14,411 bases of DNA, taken from NCBI GenBank assembly GCA_964436865.1, contig CAYTFK010000173.1:1-14411 (forward strand), given 5' to 3'. This DNA comes from JAXGPP01 sp964436865. Lineage in GTDB: Bacteria > Planctomycetota > Planctomycetia > Pirellulales > Thermoguttaceae. The notes below the pieces were generated by a model. The model saw only the letters and a list, made by a program, of their open reading frames with translations, searched no databases and was not told the origin of the DNA. Positions 1 to 6,604 of the stretch are shown here, one piece after another. Every line of letters starts with the position of its first letter. The first letter of the stretch is position 1. The position numbers and the translations under genes are program-made.

Positions 1-651
1 GCCGATGGCGCGGTCGTGGTGCTCCACGACAGCGACCTGATGCGCGTCGCCGGAAAGCGTCGGCGCGTGTCAGAGAGCACTCTGGCCGAAATCAAGGCGA
101 TCGACGTCGGCAGCCACTTCAGCGCGGAATTCAAGGGAGAGCGCGTGCCGACGCTCGACGAGGCGCTGGCCGCCGCCAGCGACCGCATCCGATTCAATAT
201 CGAGTTGAAGCCGGGGAGCGCTGCGGACGTGGAACCGCTGGTCCGGGCCGTGCTGAACTCGACGGATCGCGCCGGAATCACCGGCCGTTGCCGGCTCTGC
301 TCGCAATCCTACGAGAGCCTGCAACTCGCCCGGCGGCTGAAACCCGGGCTCCAGGTCGGCTTCATCGCCGGGGCGCGGCTAGGCGACCTGTCCAAGCTTG
401 ATGTCGCATTTCTCATGGTCTCCCAGCGGCTGGCCACTCGGACGCTTGTGGATTCCGGCAAGGCGAGGGGAGTCGACGTTCATGCCTGGACCATCAACAA
501 CCCGGACGCGCTGCTGCCATTGCTTGATCGGGGCGTGGCCAACATCATCACCGACGATCCGGCAGCCTTGCGCCGCCGGTTGGAGGAAGTCCAGGAGCAG
601 GGTCCAGCCGCGCGGCTGCTGCTCCGGGCGCGGAATTTCTTGGCCGACTGA
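1..651 (+). CDS. Glycerophosphodiester phosphodiesterase family protein (5' end cut by window)
   Basis: The reading frame is already open at base 1, so the true start lies upstream. Family members hydrolyse glycerophosphodiesters to glycerol-3-phosphate and an alcohol. What is visible is the C-terminal part of the TIM-barrel. The first residues, ADGAVVVLHDSDLMR, hold the conserved His of the 'VVxHDxxLxR' strand. The 'FNIELKPG' segment follows, then 'SQSYESL', and the closing strands 'VHAWTINN' and 'IITDDPAALRRRLEE' typical of the family. The HRG and PEN(T) motifs and the E-x-D metal ligands that normally precede the visible part are outside the window, so activity cannot be judged. At least about 45 residues are missing; some relatives also carry an N-terminal membrane domain, which cannot be checked here. 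The gene ends 23 bases before the next start and may be co-transcribed with the transporter. Confidence 0.9.
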   Translation, partial: ADGAVVVLHDSDLMRVAGKRRRVSESTLAEIKAIDVGSHFSAEFKGERVPTLDEALAAASDRIRFNIELKPGSAADVEPLVRAVLNSTDRAGITGRCRLCSQSYESLQLARRLKPGLQVGFIAGARLGDLSKLDVAFLMVSQRLATRTLVDSGKARGVDVHAWTINNPDALLPLLDRGVANIITDDPAALRRRLEEVQEQGPAARLLLRARNFLAD

Positions 652-674
652 CGGCGCGGGGAAAGAACACGACG

Positions 675-1544
675 GTGTCCATGGATCAAGCCATCAACCT
701 GCTGGTCACGATCGCCCTGATCGAATTGATGGCCGCGATCGGGTTGGGGGTGAAGCCGGCCGACGTCGCGGTCGTGGTCCGCGATCGGCAGCTCATGGTC
801 CGGGCCGCCGTCGCCAACTACGTTTGCGTCCCGGCGGCGGCCGTCGGGCTGCTGCTCTGGTTCCACGCCCCGCCGATGATCGCGGCCGGATTCATGATCG
901 CAGCGGTCTGCCCCGGAGCGCCCTACGCGCCGCCTTTTACAGCGATGGCGCGGGGAAACGTGGCCGTCGCTGTCGGATTGATGGTCGTTCTGGCCGGTTC
1001 GTCCGCGATCGTCGCTCCGCTCCTCTTGCGCTCAACGCTGCCCGTGGTGTCGGGCAGCCAGACGCTCAGTATTGATGCGGGGCGAATGCTTCTGACGCTG
1101 CTGTTGACCCAACTCCTGCCGCTGTGCGCGGGGCTGGCAGTGCGGGCCTGGCGTCCGCAACTCGCCGACCGGATGCTGAAACCAGCCAATCGATTGAGCG
1201 TGCTCCTCAACCTGTCGGCGATCGGCCTGATTGTCGGCGTGCATTTCCGCGTGCTGATCGCGATTCGGCCCGTGGGCTACCTGGGAATGCTGGCCCTGGT
1301 GCTGACCGCCCTCGCTGCCGGTTGGCTGCTCGGCGCACCAGGCGAAGGGAACCGCAAGGCGATGGCCGTTTCGACCGCGGTCCGCAACGTGGGTGTCGGG
1401 CTGGTGATCGCGGGCGGCAGCTTTCCCGGCACTCCGGCAGTGACTGCGACATTGGCTTTTGGGCTGTTCCAGACAGTCGTTCTGGCCATCATCGCTCTCG
1501 GTTGGGGCCGGCTGGCGCCGAATAGCCCTGCGTTCAGTGCATGA
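675..1544 (+). CDS. Bile acid:sodium symporter (BASS/SBF) family transporter
   Basis: This is a polytopic inner-membrane protein of 289 residues with about nine hydrophobic segments, close to the usual 290-330 for the family. The most diagnostic stretch is CPGAPYAPPFTAMARGN (residues 79-95), matching the proline-rich discontinuous helix and the 'A-x-G-N' ion-site region of SBF transporters. A second Gly/Asn-rich stretch, 'STAVRNVGVGLVIAGG', corresponds to the other crossover helix near the C-terminus. Members move organic anions with sodium; the substrate cannot be told from sequence. I chose the GTG at 675 because GGGGAAAG (657-664) lies 10 bases upstream. The in-frame ATG at 681 would be 16 bases away but remains possible. 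The stop overlaps a chance ATG at 1541, which should not be taken as a gene start. Confidence 0.85.
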   Translation: MSMDQAINLLVTIALIELMAAIGLGVKPADVAVVVRDRQLMVRAAVANYVCVPAAAVGLLLWFHAPPMIAAGFMIAAVCPGAPYAPPFTAMARGNVAVAVGLMVVLAGSSAIVAPLLLRSTLPVVSGSQTLSIDAGRMLLTLLLTQLLPLCAGLAVRAWRPQLADRMLKPANRLSVLLNLSAIGLIVGVHFRVLIAIRPVGYLGMLALVLTALAAGWLLGAPGEGNRKAMAVSTAVRNVGVGLVIAGGSFPGTPAVTATLAFGLFQTVVLAIIALGWGRLAPNSPAFSA

Positions 1545-1546
1545 GA

Positions 1547-1553
1547 AAGGGAG
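1547..1553 (+). promoter_or_regulatory. Ribosome binding site setting the start of the broken glycogen phosphorylase
   Basis: The AAGGGAG sequence lies 6 bases before the ATG at 1560. It shows that the original start was 1560, in the frame giving MAQRPAASKEPTAAQ. The start was not the ATG at 1541, which overlaps the transporter stop and has no ribosome binding site of its own. Confidence 0.7.
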
Positions 1554-1559
1554 TTTACG

Positions 1560-1912
1560 ATGGCTCAGAGACCGGCAGCCTCAAAGGAACCGACCGCGGC
1601 GCAGGTGCTCAAGCAGCTTCTCGAGCAATACGGCTGCGGAGCGGTGAAGTTCACCGGTTCGGCTATGAGCCGGGCGTGTTCGCTTCCCTCCGTGACGTGC
1701 TGCTGACTGGCGGGGACTACTACATGCACCTGGCCGACCTTCGCTCCTATTTTTACGCGGACCAGCGCCAAGTCGAGCTGTACGCCAATCCGGACGGCTG
1801 GAGCCGAAAGGCCATCCTGAACGCGGCCGGGTCGGGGAAGTTCTCCAGCGACCGCACGATCGCCCAATACGCGGCCGAGATCTGGAACGTGGAACCATGC
1901 CCGGTGCCTTAA
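1560..1912 (+). pseudogene. glgP: Glycogen phosphorylase remnant: N- and C-terminal ends joined by a large internal deletion
   Basis: Glycogen phosphorylase releases glucose-1-phosphate from alpha-1,4-glucan using pyridoxal phosphate, and is normally about 800-850 residues. Only the two ends remain. From ATG 1560 the frame reads MAQRPAASKEPTAAQ, then 'LLEQYGCGAVKFTG', which resembles the start of bacterial phosphorylases, and stops at TGA 1704-1706. From about 1655, in a different frame, the product is the typical C-terminus: 'LLTGGDYYMHLADLRSY', 'ADQRQVELYANPDGWSRK', 'ILNAAGSGKFSSDRTI' and 'IWNV', ending at TAA 1910-1912. The junction is near 1655-1664. The PLP lysine, phosphate site and glucan site are all absent, so no active enzyme can be made. 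A simple deletion would be of 3n+1 bases and roughly 2.1 kb. Whether this is real decay or an assembly collapse cannot be told from one sequence. A naive call starting at 1541 would give a 123-aa chimera with a meaningless N-terminus. Confidence 0.85.
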
Positions 1913-1944
1913 AACGGGTTATCCATGAAGCGACACTTGTGACC

Positions 1945-1950
1945 TATAAT
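1945..1950 (+). promoter_or_regulatory. Putative promoter -10 element (TATAAT)
   Basis: A perfect TATAAT lies in a locally AT-rich 70-base gap between the phosphorylase remnant and the next small gene, 34 bases before its GTG start. No good -35 hexamer sits at the usual 16-18 base distance; the nearest candidate, TTATCC at 1919-1924, is 20 bases away. The match could mark an internal promoter for the small protein and the downstream glucosidase, but the evidence is the -10 box and its placement only. Confidence 0.45.
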
Positions 1951-1972
1951 TTACGGGGCACAAATAGCCCAC

Positions 1973-1978
1973 AGGAGG
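1973..1978 (+). promoter_or_regulatory. Strong ribosome binding site deciding the GTG start at 1984
   Basis: AGGAGG, the strongest Shine-Dalgarno match in the window, lies 5 bases before GTG 1984. It argues against the longer frame that opens at ATG 1897 inside the phosphorylase remnant, which would also have to be translated across the likely promoter. Confidence 0.7.
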
Positions 1979-1983
1979 GGATT

Positions 1984-2190
1984 GTGACTACTGCCCGCAA
2001 ACCAACGGCGACGATCTTTGTCGACAAGTCGTGCCAGCATTGGGTCGTGCGCGACCCGGACGGCAACTTCTGGACCCTGCCGTCGGTCGAACTTCCCTGG
2101 GACGAGCGCCAGCCGTACCAACCGACTGCCGAGACGGAGCTTGAGCCGGTACCCGGACACTACAAAGACATGCTCAGACTTCCGTTTTGA
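1984..2190 (+). CDS. Small conserved-looking hypothetical protein (68 aa)
   Basis: The protein starts at GTG 1984 behind a strong AGGAGG. It has 68 residues, no signal peptide and no membrane segment, so it is probably cytoplasmic. The core reads 'CQHWVVRDPDGNFWTLP', followed by 'PWDERQPYQPT' and an acidic then 'PVPGHYKDMLRLPF' tail. The Trp-rich 'W-V-x-R-D-P-D-G-N-F-W' stretch looks like a compact beta-hairpin and resembles short uncharacterised proteins I associate with planctomycetes, but I cannot assign a function. The amino-acid pattern and ribosome site make a real gene likely. Its stop is 17 bases before the glucosidase ATG, and an alternative TTG glucosidase start at 2187 would overlap it, so the two are probably co-transcribed. 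Confidence 0.65.
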   Translation: MTTARKPTATIFVDKSCQHWVVRDPDGNFWTLPSVELPWDERQPYQPTAETELEPVPGHYKDMLRLPF

Positions 2191-2207
2191 GAAAGCACAG
2201 GTGCGTC

Positions 2208-4958
2208 ATGACCGCCGAACAGACCCGACTCGACGAAGCTCGCGAGAAGCAGATTCCCTGGAAGAAATGGGGCCCCTATCTCAGCGAACGGCAATGGGGA
2301 ACAGTGCGTGAGGATTACAGCGAAGGGGGCGATGCCTGGAATTACTTCAGCCACGACCAGTCCCGCTCGCGGGCCTACCGCTGGGGCGAGGACGGGTTGG
2401 CCGGCATCTCCGACGAAAAGCAGCAGTTGTGCTTCGCGCTGGCGCTCTGGAACGGCAAGGATCCGATCCTCAAGGAGCGGCTGTTCGGACTGACCAACAG
2501 CGAGAGCAACCATGGCGAGGACGTCAAGGAGTACTACTTCTACCTCGACAGCACTCCGACTCACTCGTACATGAAGTACCTCTACAAGTATCCGCAGGCG
2601 GCGTTCCCTTATGCCGACCTTGTGGACACCAGCCGGCGGAGGAGCCGGCAGGAGTTCGAGTACGAGCTCGTCGACACGGGCGTGTTCAACGAGGACCGCT
2701 ACTTCGACGTCTTCGTGGAATACGCGAAAGAGTCGCCCGAAGACCTCCTGATCCAGATCACCGTCCACAACCGGGGACCGGAAGCGGCTGAGGTGCACGT
2801 CCTGCCGACGCTATGGTTCCGCAACATGTGGTCCTGGTTTGCCACGCAGGAGAGGCCGTCGCTCACCCAGTGCGACGGCGCCGCAGGCCAGAGCGTGGTC
2901 GCGGTGAGCCATCCCAAGCTCGGCCAGAGATACCTGTACTGCGAGGCCGATGCGCCGTTGTTGTTTACCGAGAATGAAACAAATACCCAGCGGATCTTCG
3001 GCGTTCCCAACCGCACTCCCTATGTCAAGGACAGCATCAACGACTATGTGGTGGGCGGCCAGACGGCGGCCGTGAATCCGGAAAAAACAGGAACGAAGGT
3101 GGCGGCCCATTATCGGCTGATGGTGGATCCCGGACAGTGCCAGGTGGTTCGGCTCCGCTTGTCGGACATTGCGCCGGCCGCGCTCGCCGAAAGCAACGGC
3201 AAAGGCCCGCTGGGAGGTCACTTCGATGAGATGATGAAGACTCGCCGCCAGGAGGCGGACGAGTTCTATGCCAGCATCACCCCGGCGTCGCTCTCGGCCG
3301 ACGAAGCCAACGTGATGCGCCAGGCCCTGGCCGGCATGCTGTGGAGCAAGCAGTTCTACCATTACGACGTGGACAAGTGGCTCGAGGAGCGCGGCAGCGA
3401 TCCGTTCAAGCCCACGCGGAAGCACGCCCCGCGAAACGACCACTGGCATCACATGTACAACGGCGACGTGATCTCGATGCCCGACAAATGGGAGTATCCC
3501 TGGTACGCCGCCTGGGATCTGGCGTTTCACGTGATCGCGCTCACGCTTGTCGACCCGGACTTCGGCAAGCAGCAGCTCAGACTGATGCTCCGCGAGCGCT
3601 ACATGCACCCCAACGGGCAGATCCCGGCCTACGAGTGGAACTTCGGCGACGTCAACCCGCCGGTGCACGCCTGGTCGACCATCTTCACCTACCGCCTCGA
3701 GAAGGCCGCCAAGGGAGAAGGCGACAAGGAATGGCTGAAGAGTTCCTTCCAGAAACTGCTCCTGAACTTCACCTGGTGGGTCAACCGCAAGGACCGCTCC
3801 GGCCGCAATGTTTTCGAGGGAGGCTTCCTGGGGTTGGACAACATCGGCGTTTTCGACCGCAGCGCGCCCTTGCCCACCGGCGGCTACCTGGAACAGGCCG
3901 ACGGCACGGCCTGGATGGCCTTGTTCTGCCAGAACATGCTGGAAATCGCCGGAGAGTTGGCGATGACCGACCCGGACTACGCGGATATGGCGCTGAAGTT
4001 CTGCGAGCATTTTCTCTGGATCGCGTCGGCCATGACGCACCTGGGCCAGGATACCGGCATGTGGGACGAGGAAGACGGATTCTTCTACGACGTGCTCCGA
4101 TTGCCCAATGGCCAGGCCCAGCGGCTCAAGGTTCGTTCGATGGTCGGCCTGCTGCCCCTCTGTGCGGCCACTGTCTTCAATGGAGAGGCAATGGCGAAGT
4201 ACCCGGAGGTCGCGGAACGGTTCCAGGCGTTTCTCGACGCCCGTCCTGAGCTGTGCGCGGCGATCCACGATCCGCTTAAGATTGGAGTGGCCGGCCGCCG
4301 GCTGGCTTCGATCCTCGACGAGAGCAAGCTTCGCCGCGTGCTGGCGAAGATGCTCGACGAGAACGAGTTCCTGAGCCCCTATGGGCTGCGGTCGCTCTCG
4401 CGATTCCACGCCGACCATCCCTACGTCTTTAACGCGGGCGGCCAGGAGTACCGGGTGTCTTACCTCCCGGCCGAATCCGATACCGGCATGTTCGGCGGCA
4501 ACTCGAACTGGCGTGGGCCGATCTGGATGCCCGTCAACGCGCTGATCGTTCGGGCGCTCCTGCAGTACTATACGTATTACGGCAACGACTTCACCGTAGA
4601 ATGCCCCACGGGTTCCGGCCGCCAGATGAACCTCTACCAGGTGGCCGAGGAGATCTCACGGCGGCTGGCCAGCATGTTTCTGCGGGACGCAAACGGCCGC
4701 CGCCCCGTGTACGGCGGCGTGAGGAAGTTCCAGGACGATCCCCATTGGCGCGACTGCCTGTTGTTTTACGAGTACTTCCACGGCGACAATGGCGCCGGAC
4801 TGGGGGCCAGCCACCAGACCGGCTGGACGGGCGTCGTCGCCCGGCTGATGCACCTCTTCGCCGCGATGAAACCGGAGCACATCCTTGAGCGCGGCAAGGC
4901 GGCCTTCGCTCAAAGCGTGGTTCTCGACGAGCGCGGCAGCCTGTCCGCTGTTTCCTGA
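2208..4958 (+). CDS. GH63/MGH1-type glucosidase (large cytoplasmic glycoside hydrolase)
   Basis: This 916-residue protein belongs to the (alpha/alpha)6-barrel glucosidases related to GH63, which hydrolyse alpha-glucosidic or mannosylglycerate-type bonds by inversion. Residues about 1-350 form a beta-rich N-terminal domain ('WNYFSHDQSRSRAYRWGEDG', 'NESNHGEDVKEYYFYLD' region). The barrel follows. It includes 'WEYPWYAAWDLAFH', in which Asp437 is the likely general acid. 'EQADGTAWMA' (562-571) and 'GNSNWRGPIWMPVN' (from 764) line the active-site cleft in the family. There is no signal peptide, so it should act on internal glycogen, oligosaccharides or a glucosylated compatible solute. The ATG at 2208 has only a weak upstream AGGTG; a TTG at 2187 in the same frame would overlap the preceding gene and add seven residues. 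The exact substrate is unknown from sequence. Confidence 0.88.
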   Translation: MTAEQTRLDEAREKQIPWKKWGPYLSERQWGTVREDYSEGGDAWNYFSHDQSRSRAYRWGEDGLAGISDEKQQLCFALALWNGKDPILKERLFGLTNSESNHGEDVKEYYFYLDSTPTHSYMKYLYKYPQAAFPYADLVDTSRRRSRQEFEYELVDTGVFNEDRYFDVFVEYAKESPEDLLIQITVHNRGPEAAEVHVLPTLWFRNMWSWFATQERPSLTQCDGAAGQSVVAVSHPKLGQRYLYCEADAPLLFTENETNTQRIFGVPNRTPYVKDSINDYVVGGQTAAVNPEKTGTKVAAHYRLMVDPGQCQVVRLRLSDIAPAALAESNGKGPLGGHFDEMMKTRRQEADEFYASITPASLSADEANVMRQALAGMLWSKQFYHYDVDKWLEERGSDPFKPTRKHAPRNDHWHHMYNGDVISMPDKWEYPWYAAWDLAFHVIALTLVDPDFGKQQLRLMLRERYMHPNGQIPAYEWNFGDVNPPVHAWSTIFTYRLEKAAKGEGDKEWLKSSFQKLLLNFTWWVNRKDRSGRNVFEGGFLGLDNIGVFDRSAPLPTGGYLEQADGTAWMALFCQNMLEIAGELAMTDPDYADMALKFCEHFLWIASAMTHLGQDTGMWDEEDGFFYDVLRLPNGQAQRLKVRSMVGLLPLCAATVFNGEAMAKYPEVAERFQAFLDARPELCAAIHDPLKIGVAGRRLASILDESKLRRVLAKMLDENEFLSPYGLRSLSRFHADHPYVFNAGGQEYRVSYLPAESDTGMFGGNSNWRGPIWMPVNALIVRALLQYYTYYGNDFTVECPTGSGRQMNLYQVAEEISRRLASMFLRDANGRRPVYGGVRKFQDDPHWRDCLLFYEYFHGDNGAGLGASHQTGWTGVVARLMHLFAAMKPEHILERGKAAFAQSVVLDERGSLSAVS

Positions 4959-4978
4959 CCTGCAGAAGGAAGTTCCCA

Positions 4979-5719
4979 ATGGACATCGAGCTTCCGATCA
5001 CGATCCGGCGGCAACCGGACTACACCACGTGCGGGCCGACAAGCCTGCACGCGGTGTATTCATACTATGGTGACAAGATCCCCTTGGACCAGGTCATCGA
5101 CGAGGTGCGGAAGAACGAGGGAGGCGGCACGCTGAGCGTGCACCTGGCAGTGCACGCCCTGAGGCGCGGCTACACGGCCGAGATCTGGAGTCTCAACGTC
5201 AACAACTGGGACCCCACCTGGTTCAAGGAGAAGACGGATTTCGCGGCCAAGCTCCGGGCGCGGCTCTGCGCCAAGGGACTCTTGGGCAAGCCGCGATACG
5301 ATGTGGCGATGACTGCCGTGGAGGAGTATTTCTCGCGCGGTGGTCGGCTCCACTGGCGCGACCTCACGCCCCGGCTGATCAGCGGGCTGCTCAAGCGCGG
5401 CACGCCAATCCTCACCGGAACCAACGGCACGTTCCTCTATCAATGCGCCCGCGAGACGGCCGAGGGCCCCGACGACATCGCCGGCGATCCGTTCGGACAC
5501 TTCGTCGTGCTTTGCGGGTATCACTCCAAGGAAGCCTCGGTGAGCATCGCCGATCCGCTCAAGGACAATCCTTTGCACGGAAGCAAGTACTACCGGGCGA
5601 GCGTGTACCGCCTCATCGGCGCAATCTTCCTCGGAGCGGCCACCGACGATTCGAACTTCCTGGTCATCAAGCCAAAGAATTGGCGGAAGCGCCCGCAGGA
5701 AGGCTCCGAGCATGCCTGA
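4979..5719 (+). CDS. C39-like papain-fold peptidase family protein
   Basis: The 246-residue protein has the signature of the C39-like cysteine peptidase fold. Near the N-terminus 'RRQPDYTTCGPTSL' gives Gln12 (oxyanion hole) and the nucleophile Cys18. 'GHFVVLCGY' supplies His174, and 'SIADPL' supplies Asp192, so the catalytic set is complete. No signal peptide or membrane segment is seen, so it acts in the cytoplasm and is not a bacteriocin exporter domain. In some bacteria proteins of this type sit beside RimK-like ATP-grasp ligases and N-formylglutamate amidohydrolase-like enzymes, as if trimming or transferring amide-linked peptides. Here the amidohydrolase is the next gene and overlaps it by 8 bases. 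AGAAGGAAG (4964-4972) is 6 bases before the ATG. It could be a peptidase or an amide-transfer enzyme; the substrate is unknown. Confidence 0.8.
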   Translation: MDIELPITIRRQPDYTTCGPTSLHAVYSYYGDKIPLDQVIDEVRKNEGGGTLSVHLAVHALRRGYTAEIWSLNVNNWDPTWFKEKTDFAAKLRARLCAKGLLGKPRYDVAMTAVEEYFSRGGRLHWRDLTPRLISGLLKRGTPILTGTNGTFLYQCARETAEGPDDIAGDPFGHFVVLCGYHSKEASVSIADPLKDNPLHGSKYYRASVYRLIGAIFLGAATDDSNFLVIKPKNWRKRPQEGSEHA

Positions 5720-6425
5720 ACTGGCCCGTGGCGACCTGCTCCTGTTGACCTGCGAGCACGGCGGGAACCGCATTCCCGCTGCGTACGCCCAACTGTTTCG
5801 CGGCGCCGCGAGTGTGCTCGCGTCGCACCGAGGCTGGGACCCCGGAGCGCTCGACGTGGCGCGGGCGCTTGCCCGGCGATTCCGGCTCCCGGTATTCGCC
5901 GTGGCCTGGAGCCGGCTGTTGGTGGAAGCGAATCGCTCACCCACCAATCCGCGGATCTGGTCGAGCTACACCAAGGATCTGCCGGGGGAAGAGCGACAGC
6001 GGATCCTCGATCGCTACTGGTGGCCGCACCGCCGGGAAGTGGAGGAAGCGGTCGCCCGCGGCGTGAAGCGGGGCCGGCGCGTGGTGCATGTGGCCGTACA
6101 CAGTTTCACGCCGGTCCTCAACGGCGAGATCCGAACGGCCGATATCGGATTGCTCTACGACTCGGCGCGGCCGGGCGAACGGGACTTTTGCCGCCGCTGG
6201 CAGAAGTTATTGGCGGAAGAATCGCCTGCGCTGCGCGTGCGGCGAAACTACCCTTATCGCGGCGCGGCGGACGGCCTGCCGAACTGGTTTCGACGCCGCC
6301 TGCCGGATCGATCGTACGTGGGAATCGAGTTGGAATTGAACCAGAATCTCCTCGAAGGCTCCCGCCGCCGACAGACGGCGGCTGTGGTCGCGGAGAGTCT
6401 GCAACGGCTGTTGGACGTTCATTGA
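5712..6425 (+). CDS. N-formylglutamate amidohydrolase family protein
   Basis: This is a zinc-dependent amidohydrolase of the FGase fold, 237 residues. Conserved blocks are visible in order: 'CEHGGNRIP' (14-22), 'SHRGWDPGA' (38-46), 'NRS' (74-76), 'HSFTP' (130-134) and 'GIELELNQ' (204-211). The His and Glu residues in these blocks are the expected metal and catalytic ligands. The founding member splits N-formylglutamate in histidine breakdown, but no hut genes are nearby. Many homologues in other settings are thought to cut other N-acyl or gamma-glutamyl amides. The ATG at 5712 lies inside the end of the C39-like gene and is preceded by AGGAAGG (5698-5704), so the two are translationally coupled and probably act on the same molecule. 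Confidence 0.88.
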   Translation: MPELARGDLLLLTCEHGGNRIPAAYAQLFRGAASVLASHRGWDPGALDVARALARRFRLPVFAVAWSRLLVEANRSPTNPRIWSSYTKDLPGEERQRILDRYWWPHRREVEEAVARGVKRGRRVVHVAVHSFTPVLNGEIRTADIGLLYDSARPGERDFCRRWQKLLAEESPALRVRRNYPYRGAADGLPNWFRRRLPDRSYVGIELELNQNLLEGSRRRQTAAVVAESLQRLLDVH

Positions 6426-6504
6426 ATCACACCCGGACTGAGCAACCGGCCTGGTGTCTTCGTACAGGAGCGGGCCGAGCCAGTAGCGCGGAAGATCCGT
6501 CACG
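6426..6504 (+). other. Spacer between the amidohydrolase and the possible small ORF
   Basis: These 79 bases carry no convincing promoter hexamers and no terminator-like hairpin with a T tract. With the following 28-codon frame they form the longest gap between firm genes in the window (179 bases). Confidence 0.5.
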
Positions 6505-6591
6505 ATGGCCAAGGGCGACAAGGCCGCACCCACTACAGCCCCTGAATTCAAGCTCGTCGACTCCCCTGCTATCACGGTGACAAACAACTAG
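6505..6591 (+). CDS. Possible 28-residue small protein
   Basis: The frame ATG 6505 to TAG 6589-6591 encodes MAKGDKAAPTTAP, then EFKLVDSPAITVTNN. It has a lysine-rich start and no membrane segment. GGAAG (6490-6494) lies 10 bases upstream, an acceptable but weak ribosome site. The stop codon overlaps the GAGGAG that serves the next gene, which would couple the peptide to the amylase. I do not recognise it. It could equally be chance in a GC-rich spacer; conservation in relatives would decide. Confidence 0.3.
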   Translation: MAKGDKAAPTTAPEFKLVDSPAITVTNN

Positions 6592-6596
6592 AGGAG
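6591..6596 (+). promoter_or_regulatory. Ribosome binding site deciding the GTG start of the GH13 enzyme
   Basis: GAGGAG lies 8 bases before GTG 6605 and supports this GTG as the start. The product then begins MSTPQYPSLYQINTRVWL, matching where GH13 barrels begin. Confidence 0.7.
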
Positions 6597-6604
6597 CAAC
6601 TTCC

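Noticed and set aside
1897..2190. Longer 97-codon version of the small protein starting at ATG 1897
   Set aside because: That start is inside the phosphorylase remnant, lacks a ribosome site and would be upstream of the TATAAT. GTG 1984 has AGGAGG at good spacing.
2811..4418. 535-codon open frame on the minus strand
   Set aside because: It lies wholly inside the GH63-type gene, which has clear family motifs over the same bases. Long antisense frames are expected opposite GC-rich genes, and its product shows no recognisable domain.
6207..6587. Minus-strand frame of 126 codons covering the spacer, with a protein-like stretch 'VTDLPRYWLGPLLYE'
   Set aside because: Two thirds overlaps the conserved end of the amidohydrolase in antisense and no ribosome site precedes its start. 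The stretch is suggestive but I recognise no family.
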